Assembly: GCA_028282465.1 (NCBI GenBank)
Contig: JANQHX010000022.1
Span: 1-41,713 of the forward strand
Length of the DNA stretch: 41,713 nucleotides
From: Gynuella sp.
GTDB lineage: Bacteria; Pseudomonadota; Gammaproteobacteria; Pseudomonadales; Natronospirillaceae
Direction: 5' to 3'
Within the stretch, counting starts at the first letter, position 1. Every line of letters begins with the position of its first letter. The notes below the pieces were generated by a model that searched no databases, was not told the DNA's origin, and saw nothing but the letters and a program-made list of their open reading frames with translations. Positions 36,663 to 41,713 of the stretch are shown piece by piece. Made by a program: the position numbers and the translations under genes.

Positions 36663-38302
36663 AAAAACTATTTATTATTCTGGCGCTCACCCTATTCAGT
36701 TTGCAAATAAATGCACGAACCCTGGCCAGTGTCTCCAACTCTAGACTGACCATTGGCGATACTTTTAATTTCTCGGTTAGAACAGACCAAGTCAATATCA
36801 GACCGGACTTTTCCTTACTCTCAGTTAATTTTGAAATCGTGAATCAACGAACAAGCTCGCAAACTGTTTTAGGCTCTAGTTCGGGCAATGTTCAAGTAAC
36901 GGAATGGAACTTTGAGTTAGCCCCCAAAAACTCAGGTACCTTAAGAATTCCTCCATTAACAATTGGCACTGATACAACGGACGCCATCGACATCACCGTA
37001 CTGGCTTTAAGTCAAGAACAGCAACAAAGGTTAAAGGAGCTTGAAGATAACAGGTTTCAAATAGAAACCAGCTTTAGAGTTAACTCTGTCTACGTGCAAC
37101 AAGGCTTTCTATTTACGGTTAAGTTTTATTATCAAGGTGATATCAGTGGCCAATGGGTAAACCCAAATACCACGGATGCCATCATCGAACCCTGGGGCGA
37201 AGCTAGACGTTTAAATAGGCTCAAAGGTGGTGTTCGGTACAACCTGGTGGAACAGGACTATTACATTACGCCGCTAATACCAGGCCAATTTGATATTCCA
37301 TCTTTTGCGGTTGAAGGTGAATATAGAAAAAGCAACTGGGGTGGGCTGCAAAGTTTCAAAGTGGCTTCAAATCCTGAAAAAATAGAAGTTAAAGACATCC
37401 CCGCGCAATGGCCCAGCACTGCAGATTGGCTGCCTGCGAGCAAAGTGACGTTAAATGAAACTTGGTCAAATAGTGCCAGTACACTCAAGTCGGGTGATTC
37501 AGTATCTAGGAGTATTTCCTTTACCGTCAATGGTCAGTTTAAATCAACATTTAAGGATTTTGATTTTGGCTCGGTCAAAGGCATGAAAATGTACAAAGAC
37601 CCAGCGGATATTAAAGACAGAAAAACCGTCGCTGGCCCTGTCAGTACATTTAATGGCGTCTGGACTTATATTCCAACTGAGTCAGGCAAAGTCACCATTC
37701 CTGGTGTTAAAAAGTACTGGTGGAATACCGAAACCGATTCTCTTGAACTCATTGAAACTGAAGATAAAGAGTTCAGCATCGAGTTGATAACGGCTCAACA
37801 ATCCTTACCTGAAATTCAACCTGTATTACCGGAAGTGATTAATAATGCCGATAACAACCAAGCACCATCGCCTAACTCTGGCATATGGCCTTGGGTCAGT
37901 CTGCTACTTGCAATGGGCTGGGCTTCAAGTATTGGGTTTTTAATTTATCAATCGAAAAAGGGTGAAATAAAAAAAGAGCCCGAAGTTAAAACTGAGCATA
38001 AAAACCTTAAGTCATTAGAAGCTGCCATTAAGGTAAATGATTTACTAACGGTTTATCAATCAATTGTGCCCGCGTTCAATGAGCTTAAAAACCGAACCAT
38101 TGTCGCGAGCATGCATGATTTTAAAAAGCTTCCCTTGTCAAAAAGCCTTTTGTCTACCATCGAAGCACTTGAACAATCGGTTTATTCAGCCAATCAAACC
38201 CACAGCAGCGTCAACTTGGGCAATTTAGTTAAAGACCTTAAGGCTCAGGAAACTTCCCAGGACGAAAGCACACTAAGTTATTCAAACATTCTTTATCAAT
38301 AA
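36656..38302 (+). CDS. batD: BatD-like periplasmic protein with C-terminal membrane anchor
   Basis: This is a 548-residue protein. A signal peptide (KKLFIILALTLFSLQINA) is followed by beta-sandwich-like repeats typical of BatD (for instance FNFSVRTDQVNIRPDFSLL and the VTIPGVKKYWWNTE segment). A membrane helix lies near residue 410-430 (GIWPWVSLLLAMGWASSIGF), and a short helical cytoplasmic tail follows. BatD is thought to scaffold the periplasmic part of the Bat complex. It begins 7 bp before the batB stop. It is the last canonical member of this operon; 21 bp follow before the LysR gene. Confidence 0.92.
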   Translation: MVKKLFIILALTLFSLQINARTLASVSNSRLTIGDTFNFSVRTDQVNIRPDFSLLSVNFEIVNQRTSSQTVLGSSSGNVQVTEWNFELAPKNSGTLRIPPLTIGTDTTDAIDITVLALSQEQQQRLKELEDNRFQIETSFRVNSVYVQQGFLFTVKFYYQGDISGQWVNPNTTDAIIEPWGEARRLNRLKGGVRYNLVEQDYYITPLIPGQFDIPSFAVEGEYRKSNWGGLQSFKVASNPEKIEVKDIPAQWPSTADWLPASKVTLNETWSNSASTLKSGDSVSRSISFTVNGQFKSTFKDFDFGSVKGMKMYKDPADIKDRKTVAGPVSTFNGVWTYIPTESGKVTIPGVKKYWWNTETDSLELIETEDKEFSIELITAQQSLPEIQPVLPEVINNADNNQAPSPNSGIWPWVSLLLAMGWASSIGFLIYQSKKGEIKKEPEVKTEHKNLKSLEAAIKVNDLLTVYQSIVPAFNELKNRTIVASMHDFKKLPLSKSLLSTIEALEQSVYSANQTHSSVNLGNLVKDLKAQETSQDESTLSYSNILYQ

Positions 38303-38323
38303 GTGCTCACAGGAGCCTAAGCT

Positions 38324-39205
38324 GTGGATTGGGAAGATTTAAAATACTTTTTGGCCGTTGCAAGAACAGGGTCAATACGCAAGGCTTCAACAGAGCTAAA
38401 GGTTAATCACACAACCGTTTCAAGGCACATTAACTCTCTGGAAGAAGATCTCGGGGTGCGTCTTTTTGAGAGACTTCCAAGCGGATACGCCTGCACCCCT
38501 GCAGGTGAAGATATGCGAGAGGAAGCCATTCATCTTGAAAGAAAAGTATTTGATATTGAGCGAAAAATTACTGGGCTAGACTCAGAAATGTCGGGCTTGA
38601 TCAGCCTGACGATGCCAGATGTTATTGCTTCACATTTATTGCTTCCAGACATAAAAGACTTCACCTTTGCTCACCCTAATATTGAACTGGAAATGGTTAT
38701 TTCCTATCAAACTCTTAGTCTAAATAGACGGGAAGCGGATGTTGCCATTCGAATTACCAATAATCCTCCAGAAGAATTAATTGGTCGAAAACTAGGACAC
38801 TACAAAGTAGCAGCCTATGTTAATCGTCAAATTGCTGAAGAATTTTCAGATGAAGAAATCGCTTCAAGGTATCAATGGATCGGCTGGGAAAATGAAGAAA
38901 GATACCCAACCTGGGTTAAAAACAGTCCATACCCGGACACGCCTATTAAACACTTTTTTAATCATGCAGGCATTCAGCTAAAAGCGGTTATCTCTGGCAT
39001 GGGTATTGGTATGCTGCCCTGTTTCATCGCTGACCAAGAACCTGAGCTGGTGCGTATTGGCAATAATTGGATTAGATCTGGTTATGACATTTGGATGCTG
39101 ATACACCCAGATTTACGACAGACACGAAGAGTCAGAGAGTTTATGACCTGGATACATCAACGATTTGAAAAGTACCAACCGCTTCTGGCTGGGGAAATGA
39201 ATTAG
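38324..39205 (+). CDS. LysR-type transcriptional regulator
   Basis: This 293-residue regulator starts with GTG after a good AGGAG site. The winged helix-turn-helix reads DWEDLKYFLAVARTGSIRKA, then LKVNHTTVSRHINSLEEDLG, then LFERLPSGY. The C-terminal half is the effector-binding domain. LysR regulators usually lie opposite their target; here it follows batD by 21 bp on the same strand, so its target may be the Bat operon itself or a distant gene. No effector is suggested. The 121-bp spacer after it (39206-39326) shows no clear terminator. Confidence 0.92.
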   Translation: MDWEDLKYFLAVARTGSIRKASTELKVNHTTVSRHINSLEEDLGVRLFERLPSGYACTPAGEDMREEAIHLERKVFDIERKITGLDSEMSGLISLTMPDVIASHLLLPDIKDFTFAHPNIELEMVISYQTLSLNRREADVAIRITNNPPEELIGRKLGHYKVAAYVNRQIAEEFSDEEIASRYQWIGWENEERYPTWVKNSPYPDTPIKHFFNHAGIQLKAVISGMGIGMLPCFIADQEPELVRIGNNWIRSGYDIWMLIHPDLRQTRRVREFMTWIHQRFEKYQPLLAGEMN

Positions 39206-39326
39206 GTGGCTGCATAGATAGATAGGCTTCAGAGCAGGGAATAAATTCCGATTAACAAAGTCGTTTTATGTGGCAAATTTATTTCAGTGTTTGAAAACGT
39301 TAGACAATTTAGTTGTAATCGTTCAG

Positions 39327-39659
39327 TCATTGAACTTGTGTTTCTTCTGGCGGGTAACAATGAAAAGGGCCATACCAAATACCGCCATTAGCCTGAAGGT
39401 TCATTAAATCTTGATTATCAGGATATCCCTCTTCTTCAGTATCGTAATCAAGCTCTCCCAAATCGAGCTCGTAGGCTGCATGTGTGTTAAATGGATTGTA
39501 ACAGTCACCCAATAGTTCAGCCTCTGCTGACTTGATAGCCTCAATGATATTAACTGAACTTAAATAGACATTAACAAACGCACCTGCACAGTCCAATGGC
39601 AACTGGCTGCCTTCCATTGGTTTAACTTCAACATCGACTCTATATAATTTTTTCATCAT
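39327..39659 (-). CDS. Small acidic protein of unknown function
   Basis: This 110-residue soluble protein has an ATGATG start preceded by AGGT. The middle carries an acidic, Tyr-rich stretch (YELDLGELDYDTEEEGYPDN). It ends with GGIWYGPFHCYPPEE, a possible conserved core. No signal peptide or membrane segment is visible. It is a conserved-looking hypothetical; an immunity protein is possible from size and charge but nothing supports it directly. The 134-bp spacer 39660-39793 holds only weak inverted repeats (GGGGC/GCCCC near its ends). Confidence 0.7.
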   Translation of the reverse strand: MMKKLYRVDVEVKPMEGSQLPLDCAGAFVNVYLSSVNIIEAIKSAEAELLGDCYNPFNTHAAYELDLGELDYDTEEEGYPDNQDLMNLQANGGIWYGPFHCYPPEETQVQ

Positions 39660-39793
39660 TACCTAAAAGCAGTGAACCCGTTTGCTAAGTGGAAATTTTT
39701 TTGGGGCAAAGCTGCGCTAAATATATCCAGCCGTAGGGCCTTGAGCGCTACGTTAACCGAGCACTTCGAAGGCAAGCCCCTTTGAATGCTTTT

Positions 39794-40468
39794 TTAATTG
39801 TTGAAAAATGCCTTCCATATACTCTCATAGAGCTCACTCTTATGTTGATAATTAAAAATAAGATACTCTTGCTCAGGCATCCTTCCGTTCTGATACAACT
39901 GCCAAATGTTGCGTTGTACCGCCCATAAAATTAACAAAATTTGCTCAATCTCGTAATCATTTGCGCTACTAAACAATTCTTCATATTCCTTATCTTTAGT
40001 CCAAATGGCATGTGCAAATACTTTACTTCTTATTCTCTGATATATATCTCTGGCTCTGCTATTTATGTAAGAAACAGGACTGAATAACCTAGCTAAATCC
40101 TCTTTAGATGGCTCAAAGCATTCACTAAGATAGCTATCAAGATATTTTGGACGAACACCTCCATTCTCAGATATTCTTCTCAACTCTAGAGACGTCTTAC
40201 TGAAATCTTTGACATTTAGCATGCAATGACCCTGGAATTTTGGAAACGATCTTGCACCTTCAACACCGTCAAACAGGCGGCCTAGGCTTATGAACAATGA
40301 TCTTTGGGTTGATGCTGAGAATAACCTCCAAAACAATGCATTTTTATTGGCTACTTCTATCCCTCCTGGATCTCTCAAACATTCATAATATGCCTTTTGC
40401 GAGTAAAAAAAGCGAAGAGCCGCTTCAATTTCTTCCTCAATATGTTGAATCCATTCGTTTGTATTCAT
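39794..40468 (-). CDS. HEPN/AbiU2-like protein, possible defence or toxin RNase
   Basis: This is a 224-residue all-helical protein. Near residue 147 it carries an RSKVFAH motif (Arg147, His153), fitting the RX4-6H signature of HEPN ribonucleases. The surrounding IYQRIRSKVFAHAIWTKDKEYEELF resembles AbiU2-type HEPN proteins as remembered. An internal ATG at 40468 is preferred over a TTG at 40498, as neither has a strong ribosome binding site. No antitoxin partner (MNT nucleotidyltransferase) is encoded next to it. It may be an orphan abortive-infection or stress RNase, or simply a binding member of the superfamily; activity is inferred from the motif alone. Confidence 0.62.
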   Translation of the reverse strand: MNTNEWIQHIEEEIEAALRFFYSQKAYYECLRDPGGIEVANKNALFWRLFSASTQRSLFISLGRLFDGVEGARSFPKFQGHCMLNVKDFSKTSLELRRISENGGVRPKYLDSYLSECFEPSKEDLARLFSPVSYINSRARDIYQRIRSKVFAHAIWTKDKEYEELFSSANDYEIEQILLILWAVQRNIWQLYQNGRMPEQEYLIFNYQHKSELYESIWKAFFNN

Positions 40469-40508
40469 GAGACAATTAATGTCGCTTTCAGTGGGCAATT
40501 GTTTTTAG

Positions 40509-40535
40509 GCGCAGCGCTGTTAATTGTTGCTGCGC
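40509..40535. repeat. Inverted repeat between hypothetical and HEPN-like genes
   Basis: Arms GCGCAGC and GCTGCGC are perfect 7-bp complements with a 13-nt loop. It sits 24 bp after the stop of the upstream small gene on the minus strand. Neither side is followed by a T-run, so it is a weak terminator candidate. Its GC-rich arms stand out in an AT-rich spacer. Confidence 0.5.
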
Positions 40536-40558
40536 AACCTAGTTAGGATTACTTAAAC

Positions 40559-40864
40559 TTATATACTTGGTATATCTTTCCACTTAGACTTGAAGTCTGT
40601 TTTAGTAGATCCTACCTGAAACCTTTTTCCATCTTTAAAAGATAGGCACGCACTCTCTTTTTCTTGTTTGTTTAATATGATTTGCATAGCAGAGTAGCCA
40701 TAAATAGCCTTGGCCTGTTCAATGTTAAGGCTTAGATTTTCTTTATTCCCCGATTCAATTACGGATTCTGGCCCACCATCTTTATCGATAGTGATTTGAT
40801 GGCATGTCTCTGCACCAACTGAGAGAGAAAGTATACTCACCATGAAGACTGCTGATCTTTTCAC
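40559..40864 (-). CDS. Small secreted protein of unknown function
   Basis: This is a 101-residue protein starting with GTG after a strong AAGGAG site. A signal peptide (KRSAVFMVSILSLSVGAE) precedes a short mature domain with two cysteines (Cys in AETCHQ and ESACLSF), possibly disulfide-linked. No known domain is visible. It lies between the HEPN-like gene and the thioredoxin-like gene. The next 219 bp upstream (40865-41083) hold no supported gene, only a CATTGAG/CTCAATG repeat near 41064-41089. Confidence 0.7.
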   Translation of the reverse strand: MKRSAVFMVSILSLSVGAETCHQITIDKDGGPESVIESGNKENLSLNIEQAKAIYGYSAMQIILNKQEKESACLSFKDGKRFQVGSTKTDFKSKWKDIPSI

Positions 40865-41083
40865 GATTGCTCCTTAATCTAGTTTGATTTGTGATCCCTA
40901 CATTTCGTTAGGTTTCGATTTCAATGAGCCATTCGCAGAATGCATCTCCTGAATTCTCATCACCGTACTCTGCTGGATTCTTTAATATTTCTAAGTTTAA
41001 TTAACTCTGGAGTAATATGTTTTTTATTCGAAAGTGTATATTGATTTCAGAACGAAGTTTACTCATTGAGGTATACGTCTTGC

Positions 41084-41713
41084 TCAATGGATATTAGCTA
41101 CCCCCTCAATCCATTCAGCTAACAATGTTTCTGACAGTGCTCCAACTCTTGTATCTTTAAGTTCTCCATCGTTAAATATCATAATCGTAGGAATCCCTCT
41201 AACTCCATACTTAGTCGAAAAATATCTATTTACATCAATATCAATAATGATAATACTAATTTTATCATTATGAGTATCCGCGAATAATTCTAGGCTCGTT
41301 CTTGTGATGTCACATGGTCTACACCACTTTGCATCAAACATCACAATTACCGGAATTTTCGAAGACAGAATCGATGATTCAATTATAGTGTCTTTATTAA
41401 TTTCATCTAAAACTTCTGCAGCAGTTTGTTTCGTTTCAGAAGATCCTGATCTTTTCAATTCGCTTAAAATTCTCTGGGCAGAACTGTCAGCATTTAGCTG
41501 AATTATTCTGACAGCCATGTCCTCGTAGCCTAGGGTCGTGAAAGCCGAATAGGCAAACTCTCGATCAATAGGATTATTAGACGTAAGCTGGGGATAAAAC
41601 TTCTCGAGTGCCAAAATTTGGTTGAGTTGTAACTGGCTATTGTTGTATACGTTTGAAAAAATAACACCAATCCCCGTTATCGCGAATCCTCGGATTAACG
41701 GGGTAATAGCTGA
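41084..41713 (-). CDS. Membrane-anchored thioredoxin-like protein, 5' end off the window
   Basis: The C-terminal 90 residues are a thioredoxin fold. The redox motif WCRPC (41312-41326 region), a cis-proline segment GIPTIMIFNDGEL and the final helix fit the family. Ahead of it is a helical region of about 90 residues. The frame stays open past the first TTG candidate at 41614 to base 41713. The added codons encode a hydrophobic segment (RGFAITGIGVIFSN) that looks like a signal anchor, so the real start is beyond the window. Likely a periplasm-facing thiol reductase or disulfide carrier; its target is unknown. Confidence 0.85.
   Translation of the reverse strand, partial: SAITPLIRGFAITGIGVIFSNVYNNSQLQLNQILALEKFYPQLTSNNPIDREFAYSAFTTLGYEDMAVRIIQLNADSSAQRILSELKRSGSSETKQTAAEVLDEINKDTIIESSILSSKIPVIVMFDAKWCRPCDITRTSLELFADTHNDKISIIIIDIDVNRYFSTKYGVRGIPTIMIFNDGELKDTRVGALSETLLAEWIEGVANIH

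Noticed and set aside
40469-40498. TTG start for the HEPN-like gene
   Set aside because: No ribosome binding site; the ATG at 40468 keeps the whole helical domain.
39700-40560. Integron attC sites at GTTAG-type motifs and GC-rich inverted repeats
   Set aside because: Paired RYYYAAC and GTTRRRY cores at proper spacing are not present, and the motifs are on the strand opposite to the genes.

Overview
The window looks like chromosome from a marine-type gammaproteobacterium. Base composition is AT-leaning (by eye near 40% GC). The housekeeping part holds a class 2 pyrD, a 1607-residue NAD-dependent glutamate dehydrogenase paired with a DUF2835 protein, and a MoxR/Bat operon, a set typical of Pseudomonas/Oceanospirillum-like lineages. 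The genus cannot be fixed from the sequence alone.

Positions 1-16227 are the accessory core: a quorum-sensing locus joined to an AT-less (trans-AT) modular polyketide synthase. A LuxI-family synthase gene (13447-14031, minus) is followed by a 4099-residue synthase (KS-DH-KR-ACP / KS-DH-ACP-ACP-like / KS-DH-KR) and by a second synthase that begins with ACP-KS and leaves the window at base 1. To the right of luxI lie a plus-strand gene for a full-length but catalytically stripped RibD homologue (about 14548-15510) and a convergent LuxR-family receptor (15490-16227). The 501-bp divergent space holds two lux-box-like inverted repeats (CTGT-N8-ACAG and CTGT-N8-ACAT). Each has a TATA-type -10 at the spacing of a LuxR-activated promoter, one aimed at luxI plus the synthases and the other at the RibD-like gene. 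This suggests one signal loop driving both arms. The acyltransferase, release domain and most tailoring genes must lie left of base 1 or elsewhere.

About 1.1 kb of AT-rich non-coding DNA (16228-17305) separates this from a short plus-strand operon: a secreted protein of unknown function, an M14-like zinc peptidase and an alpha/beta hydrolase. Next is a minus-strand sugar locus: a LacI-family repressor with a palindromic operator inside its own promoter, a solute-binding protein, two CUT1-type permeases and a Gfo/Idh/MocA oxidoreductase. It has no ABC ATPase of its own, so it probably borrows a shared one.

From 25302 to 39205 the content is conserved: pyrD, the DUF2835 gene, the large glutamate dehydrogenase and, divergently, moxR, a DUF58 gene, a DUF4381 gene, batA, a batB/C fusion and batD, with a LysR-type regulator appended. 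The right end (39206-41713) is a loose set of minus-strand genes with long spacers: a small hypothetical, a HEPN/AbiU2-like protein, a small secreted protein and a membrane-anchored thioredoxin-like protein whose 5' end is off the window. No rRNA, tRNA, CRISPR array or insertion sequence was recognised.

The most unusual content is the combination of a pseudo-RibD protein with a luxI/luxR pair and a trans-AT synthase. The synthase also has a tandem carrier domain that has lost its serine, and two dehydratase domains with an altered second motif.
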